DNA of 64,000 nucleotides, taken from the NCBI GenBank assembly GCA_964251675.1, contig CAXUKS010000015.1, positions 1 through 64,000 on the forward strand, in the 5' to 3' direction. The translations under genes were made by a program, and so were the position numbers. Shown here in pieces: positions 48,775 to 56,243 of this stretch; the stretch's first letter is position 1, and the number at the start of each line of letters is the position of its first letter. The stretch is from JANXMY01 sp964251675. Its GTDB lineage: Bacteria > Armatimonadota > Armatimonadia > Armatimonadales > Capsulimonadaceae. The notes beneath the pieces were generated by a model. It did no database searches. It was given only the letters and a program-made list of their open reading frames with translations, and was not told where the DNA came from.

Positions 48775-50019
48775 TCATGACACCCGCCCAAAGACAAGAC
48801 ACGCGTTGATGCCGCCGAAGCCGAAAGAGTTGGACAGGACGTAGTCCACGTGGGCATCACGGCCTGCCGTTCCGGGGATATAGTCTAAATCACAGGCGGG
48901 GTCAGGGTTTTCTAAATTGTGCGTGGGCGGCAGCCAGTTGTCTTTCAGGCAGAGCAGAGAGATCGCCGCTTCCCAGGCCCCGGTGGCCCCCAGAGCATGA
49001 CCGTGGAAGCCTTTCGTGCCGCTAACGGGGAGCTGATACGCGTGGTCCCCGAAGACCTGCTTCAAGGCCGCCGTCTCGGTGCTGTCGTTCAGCGACGTGC
49101 TGGAGCCGTGGGCATTGACATAGCCAATATCTCTTGGAGACAGGCCCGCCCGTTCAATTGCCAGCGACATACAGCGGGCGGCCTGTGCGCTGTCCGGGCG
49201 CGGCTGGGTCATGTGGAACGCATCGTTGGTGGAGGCATGCGATAAAATCTCGCCATAAATTCGTGCGCCCCGCGCCTGGGCATGGGCGTAGTCTTCGAGC
49301 ACCAGCATGGCCGCGCCTTCGGCCATCACAAAGCCGTCCCGGTCCTTGTCAAACGGACGCGAGGCGTGCGCGGGGTCATCATTACGCTGGCTCATGGCCC
49401 GGATGATGGCAAATGCGCCGTAGCACAGCGGCGACAGCGGCGCTTCGGAGCCGCCCGCCAGCATCACCTCGGCATATCCCAGACGGATCAAATCCACGGC
49501 GCGGCCAATCGCAATCGGGGATGCCGCGCACGAGTCGCCGTTGGCTGTGGCCGGGCCGGTCGCGCCGATTTCAATGGCGATGTTGCAGGACCCAGCCCCG
49601 TTGAACACGGACAGCGCCAGCATCGGATTGACGCCGCGCGGCCCTTGCTGCATAAACGCCGGGTACTGCTCCTCGGCAAAAGCGACGCCGCCCAGGGCTG
49701 TGCCGAGGCAGACCCCGACCCTGTCCCGGTCCTCCACCCGTAAGTCCAGTGCGGCATCGGCCAGCGCCATTTTGGAGGCCGCGACAGCGAACTGCGAAAA
49801 CTTATCCAGCCGCTTTAGCTTTTTGCCGTCCAGATAGGGGGCCGGGTCAAAGCCCGTCACCTGCGCGGCCATGTGGCTGACAAAGGGCGATGTGTCGAAG
49901 TGCGTGATCGTGCCGACCGCAGACTGACCGCCCCGCAGGCCCGCCCGCAGGCCGTCTACCCCAATCCCGAGAGGCGTAATCGCTCCAATTCCGGTGACGA
50001 CGACTCGTTTCTGCTGCAT
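48775..50019 (-). CDS. beta-ketoacyl-ACP synthase (FabF-like ketosynthase)
   Basis: A 414-residue condensing enzyme from ATG 50019 (MQQKRVVVTGIGAITPLG). The catalytic triad is present: Cys in NGDSCAASPIAIG, His in VNAHGSSTSLND, and His in GTKGFHGHALGATGA. The conserved Lys of the TK motif and the end GFGGINACLVFGR are also there. The GFHGHALGATGA wording differs from the usual SMTGHLLGAAGG of housekeeping FabF. Its operon partners (cyclase, FAD oxidoreductase, methyltransferase) suggest a specialised polyketide or fatty-acid-type pathway. No acyl carrier protein or chain-length factor gene is adjacent. Confidence 0.9.
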   Translation of the reverse strand: MQQKRVVVTGIGAITPLGIGVDGLRAGLRGGQSAVGTITHFDTSPFVSHMAAQVTGFDPAPYLDGKKLKRLDKFSQFAVAASKMALADAALDLRVEDRDRVGVCLGTALGGVAFAEEQYPAFMQQGPRGVNPMLALSVFNGAGSCNIAIEIGATGPATANGDSCAASPIAIGRAVDLIRLGYAEVMLAGGSEAPLSPLCYGAFAIIRAMSQRNDDPAHASRPFDKDRDGFVMAEGAAMLVLEDYAHAQARGARIYGEILSHASTNDAFHMTQPRPDSAQAARCMSLAIERAGLSPRDIGYVNAHGSSTSLNDSTETAALKQVFGDHAYQLPVSGTKGFHGHALGATGAWEAAISLLCLKDNWLPPTHNLENPDPACDLDYIPGTAGRDAHVDYVLSNSFGFGGINACLVFGRVS

Positions 50020-50021
50020 AT

Positions 50022-50515
50022 TCACAAGCCTGCCTCTTTTTCTACCACTGCCTTGATTGTCGCCAGCGTTCGCCCGGCGATGGCATGGACAAACTGTGTG
50101 CCCACTAACTCCTGCGCGAACCAGCCATTGAGCAGGGGCAGGGGATAAGTCAAGTCGTGAGCAATGGTTACCGCCACGCCGCGCCCCTGCGGGTCGTCGG
50201 CGATGGTCCAGACCACCCACATTCCCCGTGCGATGCCTGCCGTGTGCTTGAAGTAAATCCGCCCCGTTTCCGGCTCGCAAATCTGGACGCTCTGCCAGCG
50301 CACCGGGAAGGTGACGCCGGGCAGGGGGAAATCGTTCCGCACGGCGGCCATTTCCACTACTNNNNNNNNNNTTTGCGCTGTCCATCGTCGGTTTGCTCGA
50401 AGACCAGCACCTCGCGGTAATGCGGCAGCAGGTCCGGCCAGTCCTGAATATCGGCGGCAAGCTGGAAAATCCGCGCTTTATCGCCGCGCATATAAACGGT
50501 GTTTTCTGTGTGCAT
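50022..50515 (-). CDS. SRPBCC (polyketide cyclase/aromatase-like) protein, interrupted by assembly gap
   Basis: From ATG 50515: MHTENTVYMRGDKARIFQLA, then DIQDWPDLLPHYREVLVFEQ up to the N run, continuing as VVEMAAVRNDFPLPGVTFPV to the stop at 50022. About 160 residues of the START/SRPBCC fold, whose N-terminal phrase (A..I..WP.LLPHYR) is typical of cyclase/aromatase proteins. The frames on the two sides of the gap agree only if the true gap length is 2 modulo 3, so the ten N are a placeholder. It ends 2 nt before the ketosynthase gene. Confidence 0.8.
50362..50371. other. assembly gap (10 N)
   Basis: Ten ambiguous bases inside the SRPBCC gene. Reading frame continuity shows that the real length is not 10. 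Confidence 0.99.
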
Positions 50516-50639
50516 CGGCGTGTGCTTTCTTCGGACAAGGAACCCCGATGCGGACGGGGGCCTCTCTTTTCCGGCTCTTTGCCCTTCCCTAACAGGGGAG
50601 GGAGCGAGGGCGGTAGGGGTCTGGCTCCCGGCTGCCGAA

Positions 50640-51848
50640 TCAAAAGGACGAAAGCGCCAAGCGCAGTGTCGGCAGGGACAGCAAATCGGTGGGCCGGGCC
50701 AGGTCGCCGATGGTCTGCAAAATCAGTTCCGTCAGCGGGGCGGAGCGGCGCAGGCGGGCCGAAGCCCAGGCCAGTGCGGGCGGGGAATGCACCACGCGCT
50801 GCACCAAATCGCACAGGTGGTAGCGCGGCAGAAGCTCCCGGCGGCGGGCGGTATCATACGAAGACAACGCACGAGCGCTGGTGTCGCCGCGTGTGAGCGC
50901 GGCATCAATGGCGTGCGCGGCCAGTTGTGCCCCGCGCAGGGCAAAAAAGACGCCCTCGCCGGTGAAAGGATGGATAAATGTCGCCGCGTCACCGACCAGC
51001 ATGGCTCCGTCAGCGGTGGCACGGCTCGTGTGGTGGCCGAAGCAGCCGACGGAGTGCAGCGGCCCGATTTGCGTCCCGCCTTGCAGCATCTCAGAAACGG
51101 CGGGGAACGAGCGACGCAGGCACTCGTCAAAATACTCCTGCCGCCGCCCGGCCATCTGCGGCCCTTCGCCCACAGGGACAACGATGTTGATATTGCGCGT
51201 TCCCTCCGGCCCGCAGGCCGCGCCGACCCCGCAGCAGGCATCCGCGCCGTCGCGGGGCAGGTGCATCGTGACGACGGCCTCGCGGCCGCCTGTGCGTGTC
51301 TGAAAATGGGTGACAAGAGCCAGCTTTTGCAGACGGGGCAGGGGACGCACGACGCCCATCTCGCGGGCAAGCAGAGACTTTGTGCCGTCGGCTCCGACAA
51401 TCACCCGCGCAGTCAAGGTGTGCGTCTCGCCGTGGGCGTCCGTGCCAGTCACGCCGGTTTCGTCCCGCAGAATACGCCGCACCTGAAAGCCTTCCCGCAC
51501 CTGGACACCTGCCGCTTCCGCCGCGCCTCGCAGGACGGAGTCCGTGACGGTGCGCGGGCAGGCCAGCGCCTCCGTGCCGCCGCTGAAAGCCGGGGACGCA
51601 TGCGGGATAACGGTCTCGCAGGTCAGCCGCGCCGCGCCGCCCGCCATCAGGGCAGGCAGAACGCCGAGTTCGTCCCGCAGCAGCCGCACCGCGCCGGGGG
51701 TGAGATATTCGCCGCAGGGCTTGGGGCGGGGAAAGACGGCTCGGTCCAATAAAGTCACTGAGTAGCCCGCACGGGCCAGAAAGAGGGCGGTCGCGGAGCC
51801 GGCTGGCCCCGCGCCGATCACGATCACTTCACTTACACTTACAGACAA
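50640..51848 (-). CDS. FAD-dependent oxidoreductase, geranylgeranyl-reductase family
   Basis: A 402-residue flavoprotein. The N-terminal dinucleotide-binding motif is VIVIGAGPAGSATALFLARAG, followed by LLDRAVFPRPKPCGEYLTPG, the C-G-x-x-L/T pattern of the geranylgeranyl-reductase and halogenase-like family. The second FAD motif is GAMLVGDAATFIHPFTGEGVFFALRGA. Family members reduce isoprenoid double bonds or hydroxylate aromatic polyketides. The context (ketosynthase, cyclase, methyltransferase) favours a tailoring role. The start is 33 nt from the stop of the methyltransferase gene. Confidence 0.88.
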   Translation of the reverse strand: MSVSVSEVIVIGAGPAGSATALFLARAGYSVTLLDRAVFPRPKPCGEYLTPGAVRLLRDELGVLPALMAGGAARLTCETVIPHASPAFSGGTEALACPRTVTDSVLRGAAEAAGVQVREGFQVRRILRDETGVTGTDAHGETHTLTARVIVGADGTKSLLAREMGVVRPLPRLQKLALVTHFQTRTGGREAVVTMHLPRDGADACCGVGAACGPEGTRNINIVVPVGEGPQMAGRRQEYFDECLRRSFPAVSEMLQGGTQIGPLHSVGCFGHHTSRATADGAMLVGDAATFIHPFTGEGVFFALRGAQLAAHAIDAALTRGDTSARALSSYDTARRRELLPRYHLCDLVQRVVHSPPALAWASARLRRSAPLTELILQTIGDLARPTDLLSLPTLRLALSSF

Positions 51849-51881
51849 AGAAAAGCCAATCTAAAGGAGAACTATTCTCTC

Positions 51882-52589
51882 TTACCCCATTTTGTCCTGT
51901 ACCAACGCCACGCGGAAATACCAGGGGGTGTACACGCGCACGCCGGACACGCCGCTGAGGCCGATCATCTTGCGATACCCGGCGGGTGTCCACGCCCGGC
52001 GCACACTGGCGGGGCCATCGTGCCGCGTGAACGGGTGAGCGCCCAGCAGGGCTAGCGAGGCTTGCACGCCCCAGAGGGTGGGGCGGTCCCGCCGCAGGTC
52101 GCTGACCACAAAGCCGCGTGTCGTCAGCGTATCCATCGCGGCCAGCACACGGGCCGAAGCGTCAAAGCCAAAGTGGTGAAACGCCAGAGCGCACAGGGCA
52201 AGGTCAAACGAACGGGGCGGGAAGGGGAGACGGAGCGCGTCGGCCTGCACCAGCGAGACACCCGGCGCGGCCTGGGCGGCCATTTGAAGCATCTGGGCGT
52301 GGTTATCCACGCCCACAATCGTCAAATCCAGCCCGCGCCGCTGTCCCCACGCTTGCAGGGCGCGGGGAATGTCGGCGGAGCCGGTGGCGATATCCAGAAT
52401 GCGTATGGCCGTGCCGGGCGGCACGTTTCTCAGCAGCCGCGCCGTGTGGGCCAGCACCGTCTGCGTCCCGCCGAACAGCCGGTTCGTCCGCGCCAGATCG
52501 CGCATGGACTGGTCGATGTCGGCAAACGGCTGGTCGGGAGTGTCAATATCTTCCGGCTCATCCGTGTAAGGCAGATCAAGCCACGACAT
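51882..52589 (-). CDS. class I SAM-dependent methyltransferase
   Basis: About 235 residues from ATG 52589 (MSWLDLPYTDEPEDIDTPDQ). The Rossmann methyltransferase motifs are visible: motif I AIRILDIATGSADIPRAL, motif II VGVDNHAQML, and motif IV FDLALCALAFHHF. The start lies inside the last codons of hemL (14-nt overlap), so translation is coupled. A longer upstream frame would extend further into hemL and is not needed. The family resembles UbiE-like C- or O-methyltransferases. A tailoring role with the downstream oxidoreductase and ketosynthase is inferred. Confidence 0.85.
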   Translation of the reverse strand: MSWLDLPYTDEPEDIDTPDQPFADIDQSMRDLARTNRLFGGTQTVLAHTARLLRNVPPGTAIRILDIATGSADIPRALQAWGQRRGLDLTIVGVDNHAQMLQMAAQAAPGVSLVQADALRLPFPPRSFDLALCALAFHHFGFDASARVLAAMDTLTTRGFVVSDLRRDRPTLWGVQASLALLGAHPFTRHDGPASVRRAWTPAGYRKMIGLSGVSGVRVYTPWYFRVALVQDKMG

Positions 52590-53871
52590 GCAGCGCCTCA
52601 ACGGCGGCCCGTGCCGTCTCTTCGACAATGGCGTCGGTGTGTGCCGTACTCAGAAACGCGGCTTCAAACTGGGACGGGGCAAAGTACACGCCGCGCTCCA
52701 AAAGCGCCCGGAAGAACGCGCCGTACCGGGCCGTGTCGGCGGTCTTGGCCGTGGCAAAATCAATGACTTTGGTGCCGGTAAAGAACAGCGTCATCATGGA
52801 GCCGAGGCGGTTGATCTGGTGGGGAATATTCTCGCGCCGGGCCGCGTCTTTGATCGCCTGTGCCAGCGTGTGCATCCGGCGGTGCATCGCGGGGTAAAGC
52901 GTGTCGCGCTCGGCTTCCAGCCGCGTCAGCTGGGCCAGCCCCGCCGCCACGGCCAGCGGGTTTCCCGAAAGTGTCCCTGCCTGATACACCGGCCCGACCG
53001 GGGCGACTGTGTCCATGATGTCCGCCCGGCCCCCGTAAGCCGCCAGCGGCAGGCCGCCGCCAATGATCTTGCCTAAAGCGGTCAAGTCGGGCGTCACTTG
53101 CAGCAGCTCCTGCGCCCCGCCGTAAGCCACCCGAAAGCCCGAGATGACTTCGTCAAACAGCAGCAGCGCCCCGTCTTGAGTAGTCAGGTCCCGCAGGGCG
53201 TGCAGGAAATCCGCACGGGGCGTCACCACGCCCATATTGCCCGCAATCGGCTCCAGCATGACCACGGCGACTTCGCCGGGGTGCGCCCGCATGGCCTCCC
53301 GAAAAGCATCCGCATCATTGTAGGGCAGGGTGATGGTGTCCCGAGTCAAGTTGACGGGGACGCCTGCCGAGTCGGGTAGGCCGAGCGTCGTCAGCCCGGA
53401 GCCAGCTTTTGCCAGAAAGCCGTCCGAATGGCCGTGGTAGCAGCCTTCAAACTTGATAATCGTGTCCCGCTTCGTGAACCCCCGCGCCACGCGCACCGCG
53501 CTCATCACTGCCTCGGTCCCCGACGACACCAGCCGCACTTTTTCCACCGACGGCACGGCGGCGACAATCTTCTGCGCCAGCCGCACTTCGGCCTCGGTGC
53601 TTGCCCCAAACGACGTCCCCCGCACGGCGGCGTTTGTGATCGCCTTAATAATCTCCGGCGGCGCGTGCCCAAAAATCAGCGGCCCCCACGATATCACATG
53701 GTCAATATAACGGTTACCGTCCACATCAAAGATATACGGCCCGTCCCCCCGTGTCATAAACAGCGGATGCCCGCCGACGCTCTTAAAGGCCCGCACCGGC
53801 GAGTTGACGCCGCCGGGGATGACGAGCTGCGCTTCGGCAAAGAGCCGCGCCGAGTTTTCGTGAGACTGCAT
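52576..53871 (-). CDS. hemL: glutamate-1-semialdehyde 2,1-aminomutase
   Basis: A 431-residue PLP enzyme making 5-aminolevulinate in the C5 tetrapyrrole pathway. The N-terminus ENSARLFAEAQLVIPGGVNS and VRAFKSVGG are typical. The PLP-phosphate and substrate motifs VSSGTEAVMSAVRVARG and LLFDEVISGFRVAYGG are present, and the Schiff-base Lys is in TALGKIIGGGLPLAAYGG. It is the first gene of a five-gene minus-strand operon leading into the ketosynthase. TATACT lies 6 nt before its ATG, suggesting a leaderless transcript. Confidence 0.96.
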   Translation of the reverse strand: MQSHENSARLFAEAQLVIPGGVNSPVRAFKSVGGHPLFMTRGDGPYIFDVDGNRYIDHVISWGPLIFGHAPPEIIKAITNAAVRGTSFGASTEAEVRLAQKIVAAVPSVEKVRLVSSGTEAVMSAVRVARGFTKRDTIIKFEGCYHGHSDGFLAKAGSGLTTLGLPDSAGVPVNLTRDTITLPYNDADAFREAMRAHPGEVAVVMLEPIAGNMGVVTPRADFLHALRDLTTQDGALLLFDEVISGFRVAYGGAQELLQVTPDLTALGKIIGGGLPLAAYGGRADIMDTVAPVGPVYQAGTLSGNPLAVAAGLAQLTRLEAERDTLYPAMHRRMHTLAQAIKDAARRENIPHQINRLGSMMTLFFTGTKVIDFATAKTADTARYGAFFRALLERGVYFAPSQFEAAFLSTAHTDAIVEETARAAVEALHVVA

Positions 53872-53877
53872 AGAAAG

Positions 53878-53883
53878 AGTATA
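53878..53883 (-). promoter_or_regulatory. -10 box for leaderless hemL
   Basis: TATACT on the minus strand, 6 nt before ATG 53871. The divergent cupin gene has its own box at 53910-53915, giving two back-to-back leaderless promoters within 50 nt. Confidence 0.55.
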
Positions 53884-53909
53884 CCCGATACGTTCTCGCC
53901 GCCGGAGGG

Positions 53910-53915
53910 TATACC
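53910..53915 (+). promoter_or_regulatory. -10 box for leaderless cupin gene
   Basis: TATACC ends 6 nt before ATG 53922. Confidence 0.45.
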
Positions 53916-53921
53916 TTTATC

Positions 53922-54347
53922 ATGGAAATCAAACGAAACGGCTCCCGCCCTTCCGGCAACGGCCCCGACGAGTATTTTACTGGCACGGTGCGTGTGGACC
54001 AACTGTTTCAGGCTCCCGAACCGGCGCGAGGCGGCGGCGCGACCGTCACCTTTGAGCCGGGCGCACGTACTGCCTGGCACACGCATCCGCTGGGGCAGAC
54101 CTTGATCGTCACCGCCGGATGCGGGCGGGCACAGCGCGAAGGCGGGCCGATTGAGGACATCCGTCCCGGTGATGTGATCTGGTTCCCTCCGGGGGAGAAG
54201 CACTGGCATGGCGCGGCACCCACCACAGCCATGACTCATATCGCCATCGCCGAACAGCTTGACGGCAAGGTGGTGGACTGGCTGGAAAAGGTCAGCGACG
54301 AGCAATACCTGTTTGCAGAAGAGGTATCGCAGTCCCCGAAGCTTTAG
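53922..54347 (+). CDS. cupin-domain protein, (R)-mandelonitrile-lyase-like family
   Basis: A 141-residue single-domain cupin. The two cupin motifs are clear: GARTAWHTHPLGQTLIVTAG (metal ligands His-x-His and Gln/Glu) and IRPGDVIWFPPGEKHWHG. The text MEIKRNGSRPSGNGPDEYFT and THIAIAEQLDGKVVDWLEKV is that of a widespread family that includes cupin hydroxynitrile lyases. Whether this one has lyase activity is unknown. It is divergent from hemL. Confidence 0.88.
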   Translation: MEIKRNGSRPSGNGPDEYFTGTVRVDQLFQAPEPARGGGATVTFEPGARTAWHTHPLGQTLIVTAGCGRAQREGGPIEDIRPGDVIWFPPGEKHWHGAAPTTAMTHIAIAEQLDGKVVDWLEKVSDEQYLFAEEVSQSPKL

Positions 54348-54380
54348 ATGTGCTCGCCCTGGTATCTGCACCGAAGCGTC

Positions 54381-54410
54381 TTGACATTCCAAAGTTCTCC
54401 CAGGTATAGT
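54381..54410 (+). promoter_or_regulatory. promoter of the metal-resistance locus
   Basis: TTGACA at 54381-54386, an 18-nt spacer and TATAGT at 54405-54410, ending 7 nt before the GTG at 54418. This is the best-supported leaderless promoter in the window, with both boxes present. Confidence 0.7.
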
Positions 54411-54417
54411 GGATTCT

Positions 54418-54849
54418 GTGGCAAAGCGATGCAACATCCGAATACTGGCTCTACTCCTGCTGCTGCTTTCCATGCTTGTCCCCAAGCCCGCCGGAGCATG
54501 GTATTGTGAAGGACAGCAGTGTGGCACGGCGTTTGGCGCGTGCTGCTGCATTTCCGCGCCGGACAGCCGCGATCTTAGCTGTTCCCAATCGGCGGCCAGC
54601 CAGGGAAAAGCCGCCGTCTGCCAGGGCGGCTGCAGCTGCGTCATGGTCCTCCAGGCGGCTTCTCCGCCTGCGGCCACCGCCTCCGCTGCACCTGCGGCCG
54701 CTCCTCTTGTGTTTCTTCCTGTGCCTGTCGCCGTTTACGTTGCGCCGCCCGTCACCGAGCAGGTCGTGACCCTTGTTCCTGCTCGCGGCCCGCCTTGCTC
54801 GGCAATTTCTTTCACCGTTCCTTCGCTCCGCGCTCCCCCTGCCGCCTGA
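54418..54849 (+). CDS. secreted Cys-rich protein at head of metal-efflux locus
   Basis: About 143 residues from GTG 54418 (MAKRCNIRILALLLLLLSML). The signal peptide ends near PAGA. The mature N-terminal part is Cys-rich: WYCEGQQCGTAFGACCCISA, then LSCSQS and VCQGGCSCVMV, ten Cys in total with one near the end. A Pro/Ala/Val-rich C-terminal half follows. The position just before a TolC-MFP-RND operon resembles small periplasmic proteins such as CzcI, and metal binding is plausible, but no motif proves it. There are about 100 nt before the next gene. Confidence 0.6.
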   Translation: MAKRCNIRILALLLLLLSMLVPKPAGAWYCEGQQCGTAFGACCCISAPDSRDLSCSQSAASQGKAAVCQGGCSCVMVLQAASPPAATASAAPAAAPLVFLPVPVAVYVAPPVTEQVVTLVPARGPPCSAISFTVPSLRAPPAA

Positions 54850-54952
54850 CATTCTTTGCCCGTCTCACGACCGGGACTGTCAGCGCACGTCTTCTCTCTC
54901 CTACGCTTTGCCTGCCTGACACCCGGTCTACTAGAAATGTCAGGAGGTCATT

Positions 54953-56224
54953 TTGCGTCTTCTCGTCTCTCTCATTTTCTGCATTCTTTTGTGCCTGACC
55001 GCTCGGCTATGCTTTGCTCAGGCGGCCCCGGCGCCCCTCAGCCTGGACGCGGCGGTGGCGCTGGCCGTTCGGCAAAATCCGCGTCTCACGGCGGCCGCCC
55101 GTGACATCGGCGCGGCCCGGTCCGGCGTTCGGGCGGCGCGTTCCCTGGCGAACCCATCGCTGACCTATGCGCCCGGCATTGGCAGCACCGGCGGGTCGGA
55201 CACGGAGCTGCTCGTCCAGCAGCCACTTGAACTCAATGGAACCCGCGCCGCCCGCACCGGCGTCGCCAACGCCCAGCGGCAGGTGACGGAGGCCGGGGCG
55301 GTCGTGGAGCTGCGGAATGTGGTCTTCCAAACGAAGTCGGCCTACTACGAACTGGGACGCGCCCGCGAACAGGCGGCAGTGACCCAGGACTTACTGTTGA
55401 GCGCCCAGGAGTTTGACCGGATCACCCGGCTTCAGGTGGAAGTCGGGACACGCCCCGGCATTGACCAGATTCAGACAGGGATCGAAGTGGTACGCGCCCA
55501 GCAGCAGGTGACTCTGGCCAGCGGCCAGGTGGCTGCGGCACAGGCGGGTCTAAACACGCAGATGGGCCGAATGCCGGATACACCAGTTGGGGCGCTGTCT
55601 CCCCTGACGACATCTCCGGCGACGGTACAGACGGATACGACCCTGAAAGACACGGCTCAGAACCAGGCCCTTGCTTCCCGTGCCGAAATCCAGGTTGAGG
55701 AGGCGAACCGCGAGGTGTTCCGCCAGCAGGCGCGGCAGGCGCGAGCGGCGGGGCTGCCCGATCTGGTTCCGCAGTACCGGGTGGAAAGTCTGACACGCAG
55801 CGGAGGCAGCTCCGGCTTCGGCCTGGGCATCTCGCTGCCCCTGCTGGATTTCGGGGGCCGCCGCGCTCAAATCCGCCAATCGGAGCAGGCGGCCCGCGCT
55901 CAGGAGGCCCGCATCGCCGCGACGCAAAGTGTCGTGCGGCAGGAGGTGACACAGGCTCTTGCCCGCCGCGCCGCCGCCGAAACCGTGGTGCGGGGCTACC
56001 AGCAGGGTGTTCTGGATCAGGCGCGGCAGCTCCTCGAAGCCAGCCGCCGAGGGTTTCAGGAAGGCAAGACCAGCATCGTCGCCTTGCTGGAAGCCCGGCG
56101 CACCTACCGCTCGGTGCAGACAGAATATATCAATGCCCAGGGGGATGCTGCCCTGGCTCGTGCGGAAGTCGAACGAGCCACCGGCACAGTCCCCGCCAGT
56201 CTTCTTGCCCAGGCGGCTCCCTAA
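54953..56224 (+). CDS. TolC-family outer-membrane efflux protein
   Basis: A 423-residue outer-membrane channel of the CzcC/TolC group. The signal peptide is LLVSLIFCILLCLTARLCFA. Two OEP repeats of long amphipathic helices follow (LDAAVALAVRQNPRLTAAAR, GARRAQIRQSEQ-like in the second half). I chose the TTG at 54953 because a near-perfect AGGAGGT lies 5-7 nt upstream. It works with the MFP and RND genes that follow (19 nt and 3 nt spacings). Confidence 0.9.
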   Translation: MRLLVSLIFCILLCLTARLCFAQAAPAPLSLDAAVALAVRQNPRLTAAARDIGAARSGVRAARSLANPSLTYAPGIGSTGGSDTELLVQQPLELNGTRAARTGVANAQRQVTEAGAVVELRNVVFQTKSAYYELGRAREQAAVTQDLLLSAQEFDRITRLQVEVGTRPGIDQIQTGIEVVRAQQQVTLASGQVAAAQAGLNTQMGRMPDTPVGALSPLTTSPATVQTDTTLKDTAQNQALASRAEIQVEEANREVFRQQARQARAAGLPDLVPQYRVESLTRSGGSSGFGLGISLPLLDFGGRRAQIRQSEQAARAQEARIAATQSVVRQEVTQALARRAAAETVVRGYQQGVLDQARQLLEASRRGFQEGKTSIVALLEARRTYRSVQTEYINAQGDAALARAEVERATGTVPASLLAQAAP

Positions 56225-56243
56225 CTCTAAGAAGGACCCTGCG

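Noticed and set aside
50020..50814. An N-terminal extension of the ketosynthase through the assembly gap
   Set aside because: The frame crosses the N run and is out of phase with the SRPBCC gene; a normal ketosynthase start lies at 50019.
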